Source of the DNA: Acarospora socialis
Lineage: Eukaryota; Ascomycota; Lecanoromycetes; Acarosporales; Acarosporaceae
DNA: 64,000 nt
Assembly: GCA_025617375.2 (NCBI GenBank)
Contig: JAMYGW020000002.1
Location: 2,418,001 to 2,482,000 of the forward strand
Direction: 5' to 3'
In this document: in pieces, positions 35,202-47,125 of the stretch
Layout: each line of letters begins with the position of its first letter
How positions within the stretch are numbered: position 1 is the first letter of the stretch
Made by a program: the position numbers and the translations under genes
Notes under the pieces: model-generated
Databases searched by the model: none
Told to the model about the DNA's origin: nothing
Seen by the model: the letters and a program-made list of their open reading frames with translations, nothing else

Positions 35202-36024
35202 TCACTCAAGCTTATCAAGATGCTCCAACCGCGTCAACACCACCTGCTTACTCGTCTCCTCAATCTCCCCCGCCAAAAACACCTCATCTAGAATCGCATA
35301 GACCTAATCGCACACATACCAATCAGCCCTTTCCATTCCTATACCCCAATCCCTCCCCTCCTCCCTCCCTTCCCCACCTCAACCCCCAACCCCCCCCCCC
35401 CCCCCCCCAAATCCGCAAAAAAACGTACCTTATAGAAATTAAACACCAAATCCAACTCACACACGTTCCCGAAAAAGCTATCCAACACCTCGACGAAGAA
35501 ATGGATCGCCTCGAGGTACGCGAGCTCGTTGTCGTTGGCGTCGACGCAGACGCAGAAGAACAAGCCCGCGTACCGCCGGTACACGACCTTGTTGTTGCGG
35601 AACTCGACGAAGTTGCTTTGGTATTTCTGATCGCGCGGCGCGACGAGCCGGTGGATCTGGAGGCGGGTGCGGTCAGTTGGGAAGGGGAAGGGGTGGGGAG
35701 GAAGGGAGGAGAGGGAAGATGGGGGGGGGGGAGGACGGACTTCGCCTTTTAGTTTGATTTTCTCTTCGTCCTGGCACGGATCTCGTTCGTTAGCTTTAGT
35801 TTCCGTTATTTACGGACGTGTTTCTGGTCCGCAATAGAAAGGTAGGTTGGGGAAGGGGGAGAGGGAAAGGGGCAGCTTACATTGTACGGCGAGTACCATT
35901 TCGCCAGGCGGGTTTTGCCTCTGCGGGAAGGAGGGAGTGGTCAGTATTTTCGGTCTGTGGCGCATCGGGAGGAGCGCATTGAGACGTACTGTCGGTTTTG
36001 GATCAGGATGAATGAGAGGACCAT
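35202..36024 (-). CDS. APS2: AP-2 adaptor complex sigma subunit
   Basis: Small subunit of the clathrin adaptor AP-2, for endocytosis at the plasma membrane. Five exons: 36024-35990, 35920-35881, 35770-35741, 35656-35429 and 35303-35202, 144 residues, the family's normal size. The spliced protein begins [20 protein letters not shown] and contains [37 protein letters not shown] and [16 protein letters not shown], ending in EHLDKLE, nearly the textbook AP-2 sigma sequence. Because of the small exons the gene is easy to miss by ORF length. Introns 3 and 4 hold long G/C homopolymer runs. Confidence 0.97.
35391..35408. repeat. Homopolymer run of 18 C (plus strand)
   Basis: Lies within intron 4 of the AP-2 sigma gene, so the transcript carries a poly-G run. 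A shorter poly-G run at about 35721-35731 sits in intron 3. Confidence 0.9.
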
Positions 36025-36721
36025 TGCTAGGTGTGTAGCGTGTTCTAAGGCCCAGCTGGCGCAGGTAGGAGCTTCGGATTTTGTAGGCGGGAGTATAACG
36101 GACGGGTGTATTGTTTCGCCAAATTGCCGAGCTCAACACCGTGAAACGGACGGGAGTGATAGGGCTACATAAAGGCTAGGTCTTGCGTCTCAAATCGACG
36201 ATCAATTGTTATCGTGTTGATGGCCTTGCGGGGCAAACTTCATTCATGGGCCACTTCGAGGATCAGATTGGATACTCTTCACACCAAATATCGGCGATAC
36301 TGAAATATATCTATGATTTCTGGAAAATTGATCTTATAAACAATAGAGCGAGTAGAGTAAACATGACCGTGGTGTCCACCATGTCGGTCACTGGGCAGGA
36401 TGACAAACAGGTATTTCTAGTTTAATATGGGGTAGAGTAAGTATGTAGAAAGGCATTCACCAGTTGCACCCCCCTAATCAACAAGATTGGGTATCCCTCC
36501 AAAGCAGAGACGGAACTCCCAGACATCTGCCTGCCAGATAGATCACTGTAATATGAGATACGATTGAGAAGGATGAAGCCCCAAGTCTGCCAATGGCCGA
36601 AACGTTGTTGGCTTACCCACTGAGCGCAACCCAAGGATAACGTGGACATCGCACGAAGAATTGCAGGTAGTCCAATCTGTTTGTTCAGACGAACAAGGTT
36701 CCACGTTGCGATATAGGATGC
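36025..36721. other. Intergenic 0.7 kb, no gene seen
   Basis: AP-2 sigma promoter side and 3' side of the J-domain gene. The small frame 36183-36425 has no recognisable domain. Confidence 0.5.
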
Positions 36722-39700
36722 TTAGACAACTTTTGTCGTCTTCAGCAACCTATCTCTCACCTTGCCCAAACCTCGCAGGCATTCACGGTGCTTTTCCCAG
36801 CTGACATCCCAATGCGCTCTGACCCTGAAATCTTCTTCTATACCTTGCATAAGTTTTCCATATCCGCCTTTATCGCCACTGCCCTCCCCGACTGCACTCA
36901 TCCATCCCGGGCTAAGGCCGTCCTCGACGTCTCGCTGGCGGTCGAGGAAGTGGCCGAGCATCTTTTTGTTATACCTGTTCCATTCATACATGTACGCCCG
37001 CATCTGGGCTAGATAGAATTCCCATGCGTTCTGGGTCAGCTTGTCAGGTACGTCAGGAGCTTTCGGCGGGTTGGGAAGTGCGAGACGTTGAGGTGCTAGA
37101 GAGTTGGTGCTGGCGGCGGGGCGAGACTCGAACGGAAGGGTGTTAGAAAGGTCACCGAGATCTTTGAGACCCTCATTACCTGGAACAAAGGGAGAGACTT
37201 TCTTTAGATTGCCGAGATTAAGTTTGGTCGTCTCTCGTTGATAAGCTGGTGTGCTACTATCATCAGGCGGTACCGACAAGCCTGGTGGATGGTGTGAGGG
37301 CTGCTTTGGTGTTGTGTCCGTTGGATTCGAACTCCGCTTATTTGTCGTTGGCGGTGTCAAATTTTCGTCGATCTCCATAGCAGTCCCATCGACGCTAGTA
37401 TGACTACTTAAGCTTTCGGCATTGCTGACCGTGTCGTTGCCCGCTACCTCCTCACCGGAGTCGTCGACAGTAGCTTTTACACTCGCAGGTTTAGAAGCCG
37501 GAGGGCGTTTGTTGGTACTCCTCGACTGCTTCCGCGGACTTTTGGGGCGCTTGGAATTGGTCTGCCGGCTGGGAGATAATGGTGGCGGTGGAGGCGGAAA
37601 TGCCCACTTCTGCTCCTTGAATATCTGCGCCCACTCATCTGCTGAGAATTTGGCTTGGCCTGCGGATGGAGGTGGTGCTGTGGCCTTTGGTGGAGGGCCT
37701 TGTGGATCGTCGCCTTGACTCGTTCCTTGATTGTTCACCGGTGGCTGATTGTAATGCTCTTGAAGAGGTGTACGACTTGTTGGCCGCCCACGGACTGGCG
37801 AAACTTTTCCACGTGGTGTATGGTCTGCTTTGCCAGATACAGGGGCAAAATACTCCGTAGCATTGCCGGTGAATTTGCCGCTCCAATCCGTTGGCGAGAA
37901 CGTCGTGTTGATGTTTTCTGAGCTGTGACTCTTGAAGTCTCTCGAGAGTGATGGCATGTCAGAGGAGGGCGGTTTCTCAGTAGCAAACGTAAAGCTGGTA
38001 TTTGACATCAAGTTAGCTCTGTGCATTGCAGGTTGGGCTGTGTTCGTTTTCCACTGAGAGGGGTCAAGAAATTCTATAGGGACAGCTTTCAATTTTTTTG
38101 GCCAAACGCTTGATGGGATGGCCCAGTAAGGCGTAACTGTCGGGGGTGACTGTGGTCCCTCTTGTGACTTGAAAGGCCAAGCATCTGCCCGCTTATGGGA
38201 AGGGGGTAAAAGAGATGGGCTGAGCCCGGGAATCTCATACATTGTCGGCTTTTCTCCATTCTCCCTAACACCAGATCCATTGACGGAAGGTTTCGACTGA
38301 TACTTCTCTTGCCAACTTCCGGCCTTTCTCAGAGGGTGCTGTGTTTCCTCTGGGTGCCAAGCTGACGAGGCAGAAGCAGATTCTGTGTGTGGCTGGGGCT
38401 GCTGTCGTCTTCGATAGGCTTCTCGTTCTTGCTGATTTAGTGTAGGTACATCGCTCCTATTGGTATTATGATCGTAGGAAGAGGTATCTCCATGAACGTC
38501 TTTTTGTTGACTCCAGGCGTTCCTTGTGGGATTGAACATGTCTGGTGTGAAATCAGGGACTGCATCACCGGTACCCTTCGCCTTATCCCGTTCCGCGTGG
38601 ACATAAGGTTGGTATGGCTGTCTCCGATGGGCTCCTGCATGAGCATCAGGCGCGGGGACTCGATGTGCCCCGTTAGCCTTCCTAGACGCCGCATAAAATT
38701 CTTTCTCATCCCCCATTCTTACACTATCTTCAGATGAAGTTGAGGATATCGAAGCAGATCGATGTCTATGAGCAGAACTCCTCATCTTAGGACTTGCACT
38801 GTGATGCCTTCCAGAACTGGCTTGAGACTCTGGGCTGCGGTAACTCCTTGGCGGAGGAGCATTCCACTCCCTCCATTTCGGCGGCTCGCGTGTGCTTGCA
38901 GACCTGCCCAAGCCTGAACTCGAAAAGTATGTCTTCTCCCCGCCACTGGTAGCATAAGGAGTGCTAATGCGGTCTGCGCTACCCCGAAAGAGGTCTTCAT
39001 CACCAGACTGCGATTTGAACCTACCCAATGGATCTGGCTTTCTTATGTGTTGTGGTGGTACCCCAAGAGTAGACTCAAAAGGTGGCTGCGCTCCCGTTAC
39101 GTTTGACCGCCCGCCCGTCTTGAGATGGTAATACGCAGAAGCATTGCGGGCTGCGGGCTCATCTCCGCCAGGGGTGCCAGGTGCGAAACCCTGTTTCTTG
39201 GGAGTGCGCGTGGTGCTTGCCCGGTTCAAGTTTGGACTACCGGCATTAGCATCCTGGAAGCTCTCCCAGCCTGAACGCATCTTTGGTGGAGACTCCTTAG
39301 GCATGTAATTGCTTTCTTCACGGCTAGTCTGGTAGGGAAAGTTTTTGGCTGCTTTTGGAGGTTCTGGTGGTACGGGGTAACGGTTCTGCTTTTGACCGGG
39401 GTTCAGCCGCTCCCAGGCCTTAAATCTGTTCGTCCTGTCCTGAGCGTCTTCCCTTGCACTGGTCCATCTTGCATCCTCTGCTCTAGCGAACTTGGTATAT
39501 CTGTTGGCCCCGCCGGATGGAGTTGTAGGGTAAGAGGACTTGTTGGGTGTCGGTGGCTGTGGTCTGGGCGGAGGGGGCGGAAAGTTGGTATTGGGTGCCC
39601 GTGGGGGCATGTTTGGTCTGGCGGCAGTCGACCGTGTAGTGTACAAGCCGGCCTTGATACGTTCCGCGTCATATTTGGCTCGCAGTTGTTGGTCTGAAAG

Positions 39701-39948
39701 CACTTCCTGGGCAGACTGGATCGCTTGAAACCGAGCATTGAACTCGGCCTCATTCCCAAGGTTGCGGTCCGGGTGGTACTTCAAAGCTTTTGGAAGGAGT
39801 GAGGTTAGTTTCAGATATACTTGAAGTAAGTAAGTCGTAGTGAGATCCTACCAAGTTTCTTGAACTGCTTCTTGACCTCCTCAGCTGTGGCAGCTGGAGT
39901 GAGCTCCAATTCAGCGTAGTAATTCCTAGTCACATCCACCCTCACCAT
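36722..39948 (-). CDS. Long J-domain (DnaJ-like) protein
   Basis: Exons 39948-39852 and 39786-36722, 1,053 residues. The N-terminal J-domain spans about residues 1-75: NYYAELELTPAATAEEVKKQ, then LALKYHPDRNLG with the HPD Hsp70-activating motif, and AQEVLSDQQLRAKYDAERI. The rest is long, disordered and Pro/Ser/Gln/Arg-rich (for example FPPPPPRPQPPTP), with a conserved-looking C-terminal region from about 930: TQNAWEFYLAQMRAYMYEWNRYNKKML and WDVSWEKHRECLRGLGKVRDRLL. Such C-terminally extended J-proteins are widespread in Pezizomycotina; the client is unknown. The join (GTAGGA donor at 39851, AAAAG acceptor) restores KKL-ALKYHPD across the J-domain. Confidence 0.85.
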
Positions 39949-40886
39949 GGTGACCAGAGCACTGCCAGACAGCCAGAAGGCTGCAGCACACGTATCCTCG
40001 CCGTTATTTGTTCTATGAGACTCAGCGCCAGTTTGCGTGGTATATCAGGTTGGTTGGTGGGGAGCTCAATCTTCAAAAGGTGACGCCGGTGTAGGTGGCC
40101 TTTCTCGTATGGTTTATTGTTGAAGCGTACTGTGATCCGCTGCGTGTCTGCATGCCTTGATAGCTGAGGAAGTTTACACGGAACTTTTATCGGATTATTT
40201 GTTTCGTCTACCGTACCTGATCTGGATGTTTTCCACTCGACTGAATGCATCCACTTGGTGTGGGGTGGCTGCCTTGGGGTGGTTGATCGCTCCGAACCAG
40301 TGAGATGCGCGGTGAGAGCTCAAAACAGGCAGCTGACGGAACGGGAAGATTTCACGACTACTTCTAGAAGATGACGTCGCAGTGAAAGGATGCCGGGTCG
40401 AAAGAGCCTCAAAACGAATGAAAGTGGTCCTTCCCAAGTTGCAGAAGCAAAGAATGACCGGCGTCAAGAATGATGTGTTGGCAAGTGAAGGATGATTGCG
40501 GGTGGGGGTACCTTCTCGGTCGTACAAAAACATCCACAGCGCGTGGGATGAAAACGCACGGGGAGACGCGAATTCGGGTGATCTAGGCGAGCCGACCCGC
40601 TCTAGTACCTTAGGTATAATCCGTCAAGTCTTTCCATACCTAAGACTTTTAAGGCTAGCATCGATGAAGATACTCTGATGGATTATGGACCAAATGTACA
40701 GTTGATACCTGAAATTGATCTCAGAGTACTAATTCGGTCACTACTATGATACTCAGCCTTGTTTACTTGGTGCTCTGTAATGTAGAAGATGTATTCTCGG
40801 TAGGAATCGGCTCAGCATGGTAACATGTGTCTATTGATCGTAGGGAACAATAGTGTCGAGACAGTGACTTGGATTTGTTCAGGCAC
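39949..40886. other. Intergenic 0.94 kb, no gene seen
   Basis: Promoter side of the J-domain gene and 3' side of HIS5 (both minus). A perfect 9-base inverted repeat (40609-40617 and 40636-40644) is present. A 112-codon minus frame (40195-40533) is unrecognised. Confidence 0.45.
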
Positions 40887-42319
40887 TCAGGCAATAACGC
40901 CATTGGCCTCTACCTCCTTGCTCTCTTCTTCCCTCTTGCCGTTCAATTCTAAGCGTCCGCTGTAGATCTCACCAATTATCTCCTTGATCTCATGCAGGAA
41001 TTTATCAACCTCCTTCTCTGTGCCCACCGTGACCCTCAAACAGCCTGTACAACCCTTTTCCTTGCCCCTGAATCGTACCACGACGCCCCTGTTTTCCGCC
41101 AAGCCTTCATACACCTTGAGAGCCACCTCGTTGCTCGGCTTTCCACCTTGATCCCGAGGCTTGTCCAGGATCTCCACGAGTAAGAAATTGGAGTCTTGCC
41201 CGCCTAGAAAGTCCCCGATCCCCACAATCTTCGGGAGTTCTAGCAACAATCGTTCTCGTTGTTTCAGAATCTTAGCTCGGTTCCCTCTCATGACTCTGAT
41301 ATTCTCCGGCGCCAGAGCGGCACAGGCGATTGCGCTAGTAGGCGACGAGATGTTGTATGGTGCCTTCAGGTTGTTCAGTAGTCCTGCGATTTCTGGGCTT
41401 GTAAACGTTGCACCCAGCCGGATGCCTGCTAACCCAAAGGCCTTGCTCAATGTCTGCATGACTACCAAATTAGGCCATTCGGTGACCCATTCAGCCAGAC
41501 TGGAACCATCTGGTGCAAAATCGATATAGGCTTCGTCGAGGACTACAACACCATTCCAAGTGGGATGTTCCAGGATCTTTTGTAAGGATGCTTTGGAGGC
41601 CAGATTCGCGGTGGGGTTGCCTGGGGAGCATATATAGACTACCTTGATCGATGAGTCTGCTGAGAGCTTCTCATTGATAGCGTCTGAACGAATAGCGAAC
41701 CTATCCGCCCTATCTCGCGAGACTCTGACAACTTCGAGGTCATTGACCTGGGCGCTAACTCCGTACATGCCGTATGTTGGCGGACATGTTAGGATCTTGT
41801 CCTTGCCTGGCGTACAAAAGCAGCGGAGAAGAGCATCGATGGCCTCGTCGGATCCGACCCCGACGAACAGGTTTTCCGGTTTCAGAGATTTGGACGTGTG
41901 CGTGTGAGTGTTGCGGAGGTTGCAAAGAAGCTGCTTCAGCTCTATTTGGTGTCTATAGCATGGGTCAGAAGAGTGTATCACACTTAGGCGAGGTGAAATA
42001 TCCTAGGCACATACGGATCAGGGTATCTATTGAGGCCCAGGAAATCAATCTTTGGAGGCACATCCTCTGCATGGCCATTGGCGGTGCCATTGACCGGTTG
42101 ACCAGCATTGTTAAGGTTGAGACCGGGACCATAAGCATTTTCGTTGGCATCAAGTAGGATGTTCGTTCCGTCGTCTTTATAGTCACTATTCCGTCAGCTA
42201 GGAGTTTGTAGACGGTAACCACAGAGTACATACTCTCGTGCACAACGGTAGGGCTGTAATGCTAATATATTTGGCCGTGCGCATTTGGATATATCAAAAG
42301 GTGATGCGCGCTTGGCCAT
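40887..42319 (-). CDS. HIS5: Histidinol-phosphate aminotransferase
   Basis: PLP-dependent enzyme of histidine biosynthesis. Exons 42319-42234, 42185-42015 and 41952-40887, 440 residues. The first exon encodes FDISKCARPNILALQPYRCARD, and the join restores RDDYKDDGTNILLDANENAYGPG, both diagnostic for fungal His5. The third exon has FVGVGSDEAIDALLRCFC, YICSPGNPTANLASK, VVLDEAYIDFAP and the PLP-lysine motif LSKAFGLAGIRLGATF. Introns are 48 and 62 bases, with GTATGT donors. The extreme C-terminus (KREEESKEVEANGVIA) is a variable acidic tail. Confidence 0.97.
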
Positions 42320-43269
42320 GTCGTCCGATTGGAAGTGTGATGGGTGATGCTAAGTTACGGCGGGGACGCAAGTGGAGTTAATTTTGTGACGCATATCCAT
42401 CATAAATCTGTGCCATATTGTGACTCATATGAAATGATTTTCTGATCACTATGAGACCTTACCGATGATCTACTAGGAGCTGGCTCACAATAGCCTGATG
42501 TATGATGAGTTTTGCTTCCGGGGCTATTACTGCTATTGAGGATGTTTGACATATCATCTCTAGAACACCGTATCGGAGGGAAGAATAGAAAATTCCACAT
42601 GCTAAATAGCATTGATTACTCGATCCGAGCTATTTGAATTGGTTTTGATCTTCTTCGGGTTACATACAGGATCTGGTGCCTTCCACACATTCGGTCCATC
42701 TAGCAAATCCTTGAGCGACCCCTTCGCATGAGTCCAGAGGTTTCTACCCTAGCAGTATTCGACAGCGCAGATAAAGAGACAAATTATACTTAGTATCGTG
42801 CAAGTGGTTGAAACAAAGTTCGTCTCGTTAGCCGTGAGATGGATGCCTCCAATACAATCCCCTTTTCGACCCTACTTTCCCACATACGACCATAGAGTAA
42901 GGAACAATTGGGCATCCCGTCCGCTCTGCCATACACAAACCTTACATCGGCGGATTAGTAGTTGGGTCGGTGACGACCAGCGAATACCCGCTGTTGTATG
43001 TTTTTGCCCTTTCCCCTTTCAAGCCAACTGGCCGACTGGAGCATGCCACCACCGTTGTCGATCTCTGCAGGCAGACACCGTCTCAGCTTCATAAGAAATA
43101 AGCAATGACGATCTTATGAAACCTCTCCAAGATTGTCTTCCAGCAACCAAATCCCAGAATTCCTGTCCCTGACCCCGGGCAGCTATATAGCTTGATTCCT
43201 GCAGGTATGATACCCCCCCAGTGTAACGGTATGGCCGCAACATATATTCCTACATTGACTGAAATCCTA
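42320..43269. other. Intergenic 0.95 kb, no gene seen
   Basis: Promoter of HIS5 (minus) and the 3' side of the SSXT gene. AT-richer than average; no recognisable ORF. Confidence 0.5.
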
Positions 43270-44601
43270 TTAACTCGCTTTCTGTACCGGCCCAGCCACC
43301 CCAACCGCGCTCTGTGCAGAAGTCCCCGGTGGCATCACCCCTCCTCCTGCCCCCTTCCCTGTTTTCTGCTGTTGCGGCGTCGGCCGCTGAGCTGTCACGG
43401 TCTTTGCGTCCGGAAATAGTTCTCTTAGTTTTGCGTATAATTCTTCGAAGCTCGGATATTGTGGTGGTGCGTCCATTATGGCGGGCGCACTTGGGATGGC
43501 CGAAGCGGGTTTGTGGGATCGGTCTGCGATGCTGGCGAGGTAGGCAAGGTTTGACTGGAGGCGGCGCATGCATCTGCAATTGTGAGTACAGTTCTGGGGG
43601 GCTAGGACCTTGGAGGATGGGCGGTCATATGCAGTTTCGCAGATGCGAGAAATTGGGAATCAGTGGAAAACATACTCGATGAACTCTTGGCTGTGCTTGG
43701 GTTTGTTAATGTCACTTTCTTGTCCTTGTGCTTGTCCTGGTGGTGGTGTTGGCGTTGGTGACTGCTGGTTCGGAGACTGATTTGGCATAACCACCTTGCC
43801 TTGCGCTTGTAAGTCTACAACTTCTTGGAGAAGAAGCCGGTTGATCTCCAGGAGGGTCGAAACGCGATTCTTCTCTCGTGAGGCAAATGTTGGGGAGACA
43901 GGTGGCTGAAGTGTCGACTTCTGAGCTTGAGGCTCGGCTTTAGATTGAGATTGAGGTTGGGATGGTTGCTGCGCTTGTTGCGATTGCAGTGGTCCGGGAA
44001 CTTGAGCGGCAACAGGGCCATGTGACTGCGCCTGCGTAGGCATTGGTCGTTGCGACAGCGGTTGGTTGTTTGCAGGAGATTGTCGTGGTGGTGGTGAGAT
44101 TGGTGGAGACGCTTGATGATATTGTTGCTGGGCCGGTACGATGGATTTGGGAGGGCTCGACTGAGGGTATGGCACACTCATGTAAGGATTTTGGTGATCT
44201 GTTGAGAAACAGGCTCGAGTTAGTGTTGCTCTTTTCGACACGGGGTCAAGCAGCCGGATGGGTAGCACAAAAGCCAATCTGCTGGTCCACTCACTTAGCA
44301 TATGCTGCTGGTAGTTTGGCTGCTGTTGCAGCGGCGTTCCCCCAACCGGCATCATACCTCCTCCTCCACCAACCGTACCTGCGCCACCCATGCTCGTCGC
44401 CACTCCCGTCTGTGGTGCATACTGTGGTTGTGGCCGGTACTGTTGATGCTGTTGTGGTTGGATCCTTGCATATGGACTCGGGTAGAATTGCTGCTGGTGT
44501 GGAGAAGGCTGCTGCCCTTGGTACGCTTGCGCGCCGTAGCCATGCTGACTCTGCGGTTGGAGGAAGGCAGGCTGGTTGTTGTAGCCGTATTGGTAACTCA
44601 T
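43270..44601 (-). CDS. SSXT (SS18-like) domain protein, Gln/Pro-rich
   Basis: Exons 44601-44295, 44198-43676 and 43573-43270, 377 residues. The SSXT/SNH domain is split by an insertion: VSTLLEINRLLLQEVVDLQAQGK, then after about 40 Pro/Gln-rich residues SQEFIECMRRLQSNLAYLASIADR, matching the two helices of animal SS18 (the latter resembles HRNLVYLATIAD). SS18 is a SWI/SNF-associated coactivator in animals; a similar nuclear role here is inferred. The N-terminal half is Tyr/Gln/Gly-rich (YQYGYNN, QQHQQYRPQPQYAPQ), as in many coactivators. Splicing restores QHML-NHQNPYMSV and FIE-CMRRLQ. An in-frame ATG lies upstream at 44628-44626 (MLFAYKQPT...), with 44601 preferred. Confidence 0.8.
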
Positions 44602-45207
44602 CGTAGGCTGTTTATAGGCGAAAAGCAAATAAAGTACATGAACGTAGCACGAGGGGAAGTCAATTGACTGGGGTACGCAGTAGTCGACTTCTTCGCTCCC
44701 ATGGACGATGTGATCTGGGGAATGTCATTGGTTCTCGTCCAGGGACGTTTAACGTACGAAGTTACCGGGCGGAACTGCTCATGCAGTCTGACGACCGACT
44801 AGGGTGGAACCGGTAAGGCGGGCCCGGACCCCTGTAAGCCACTTTTTCTTGTCCACCTTCTTTACGCCATCGTCGACGCTATGAACATTGAATACTTGAT
44901 CTTGATTTTGATAATTGAGCTTGATTGAGGTACTATTGTAAGATTGTCAGTCGGCTGACACTGTCTTCATTCGTGAGGCCACTCCGCCCAGCCCTGGCGT
45001 CTTTTAGAGTATTATTCAGGCTTTTATATCCTTCTACATGGGCAACATTTGATTTAGTCCAGTGATCTATCTTCAAGTATTTCAGGTATCGCAGCAGTGG
45101 CACATCAATTTAAACAGTTGCGAGAGCCAATGTCCCTCCGCTACATCCTTTTGGTTGTTCGCGCCAGGCTATTGACCCTGGGAAAGGCAAGAACTTCACG
45201 AAGTGTG
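44602..45207. other. Intergenic 0.6 kb, no gene seen
   Basis: Promoter of the SSXT gene (minus) and 3' side of CNS1. No feature recognised. Confidence 0.5.
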
Positions 45208-46633
45208 TCAGTTCCGCTTCTTTACCTCCTCGATCCATTCAGCAGCCCTGCGCTTGGGAACCACACTGATTTTCACAATTCCATCTGTAAGTTCCACTTT
45301 CCCACTGCTAAGTACTTCTAGCAGGCTAACGTTCCTTCCCACTTTGACCATGCCTCCGCTGCTAGTCCCCATATAACCTTCTGCTTGGTCCATAGTATAC
45401 TCGTGTTGTTCATCCCAGGGTAGTGGTAAGATGTAGTCCAGGTGGGAGGCCAGAGTGTCTGTTTCCGAGAACGCTTTGATGAAGTCACTTTGTAGATGTA
45501 AGGGGTAAAGCAGTACAACCGGAAAGGTAAGCGTGCTTTTTGGTGATACTGGATTTGGAGTAAGGCAGATGGCTGCATCTTCCATTTCCGGTGGCTGCTC
45601 GGTCGATCGCGTTCTAATTCCTCGAGCTCTGAGGGCAGCCTTAAGCACCATCTCCTCTTTCTTTGCTCGTTCTTCTCTGTCCCTTCTGCTCTTTGCCATT
45701 CGGTTTAGCGCGTTTTTCCTTGCTTCAATCTTAGTCGTAAGGCTCCTCAGCGCGGAGTTGGAAGGTTCGATATTCAAACCACGGGCACAGGCATCCTCAG
45801 CTTCGGTGATTTTGTCGAGAGCTAAGAGGGCTTGTGCGGAACGGTAGTAAGCCTTCACGTTCCTAGAGTTCAAGCGAAGAGTCGCCGCGCAATCATGCGT
45901 GCACGAGCGGTAGTTTTCTGTGGTTGGCCTTAGCGTTAAAAGCTTTAAGAGATTGAGTCTTTTGTACTTAATTCCAGATTACAGAGAGCGCGGTTGATAT
46001 AGCAGGCCTCTTCGACTTCCTTCACTCTCTCCGTATCTTCTTCCATAGCATCGTCATAGTCCGTAATTATCCCGTCGTCGCGTTGTCCTTGATCTTTCTG
46101 GGTGAGCACCGCAATGCCCTTGCCGTAGAACTCTTTTCCGTCCCTCCACATCTTCGCTTTAGCCATCTCATTTCCCTTTTCCCGAAACCCCTGCGCTATC
46201 TCAACTTTCGAGCCCTCATATTGTAAAGCGCGTAGCGCTTCAAGCTCAACATTCTCACCGCCTGATCAGTCTGTCAGTCTGGATCGTCCTGTCAGCCAAA
46301 TATGTGACTGTGTACAGGAAAAAATAAGGCTGTACCTTTACCATCCGTCTCGTCAAGAGACGTCATAAATAGCGGCGTTCGGTTCATCATCTCCAGCACC
46401 TCGTCCACGGATCTCGACTTAACACTGTCCATTGCCGGCGGTAGGGCAGGGGCTGTGCTACTCGTGGCATCCTGACTTACCGTCTTCGAAGGTAATGGAA
46501 AGGGAACCGACTCTGCTAGAGATTTAGGTGTGAGGGTTGGAACTTGTGAGGAATTCGGCCTGACAGTTGACGAAGAATTCTCAGGGGTTTGCGATTCGTC
46601 GAACGAATCGGAGAGTTCCTGTAGGCGTGACAT
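45208..46633 (-). CDS. CNS1: Hsp90/Hsp70 co-chaperone Cns1 (TTC4-like, TPR)
   Basis: Exons 46633-46342, 46261-45968 and 45917-45208, 431 residues. The TPR clamp that binds Hsp chaperone C-termini is visible: EIAQGFREKGNEMAKAKMWRDGKEFYGKGI, CYINRALCNLELKNYRSCTHDC and NSRNVKAYYRSAQALLALDKITEAEDACARGL. The C-terminal half is the Cns1/TTC4 wheel domain (FPVVLLYPLHLQSDFIKAFSE, LPWDEQHEYT). The N-terminal region has MDSVKSRSVDEVLEMMNRTPLFM, the conserved segment before the TPR. The join at 45967/45917 restores CNLEL-KNYRSCTHDC. Known role: helping Hsp90-dependent folding, in yeast notably of elongation factor 2. Confidence 0.93.
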
Positions 46634-47125
46634 GTCGTTGATCGGAGGTGGAAAACCAACGCACGAGAATCAAGCAGTACAGATAGAAACTATGCTATAA
46701 AATTCTAAAACTTGAGCGTGTGCAGACTTTCTTGATATGAAGGTAATAACAAATCAAAGGATTTGTGATCCAACTATATATACTGATGACGAAGGCAGCC
46801 GCATGGTCTGAACCCAAATTAGGTGGAGATTCTAGGAATTTTGCTGCTCCATGATTATTATAGATAATTCAATGAAGCCTTGTTCCGTACTGGTTGGGCG
46901 TGTTGAACCAAGCTTGCGGTTCACTATCGGCATCAGAATCCCTGGAGGTTTTTTGTAGCGCTCATTACGGTGCAGAAACGGGGCTGAGCCTGTGCTTGGC
47001 ATGCGGCGGAGTGAGGCTGAGGAATACGAGTATGAGACTCAAGTTCAGGCTTCAGTGGACAAGACATGTTCATATCTGTCTGCTGAAAGTCTGCTAAAAC
47101 GATCTGTGCTCTACGATGACTGACA
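46634..47125. promoter_or_regulatory. Divergent promoter region of CNS1 and the STAND-like gene
   Basis: 492 bases, AT-rich in its first half, no recognised ORF. Confidence 0.45.

Noticed and set aside
35138-35752. Plus-strand ORF of 204 codons
   Set aside because: Antisense to AP-2 sigma exons 3-5 and its C-rich introns; composition driven by homopolymers.
40195-40533. Minus-strand ORF of 112 codons upstream of the J-domain gene
   Set aside because: No recognisable domain and no splice link into the J-domain frame; more likely 5' leader or chance.
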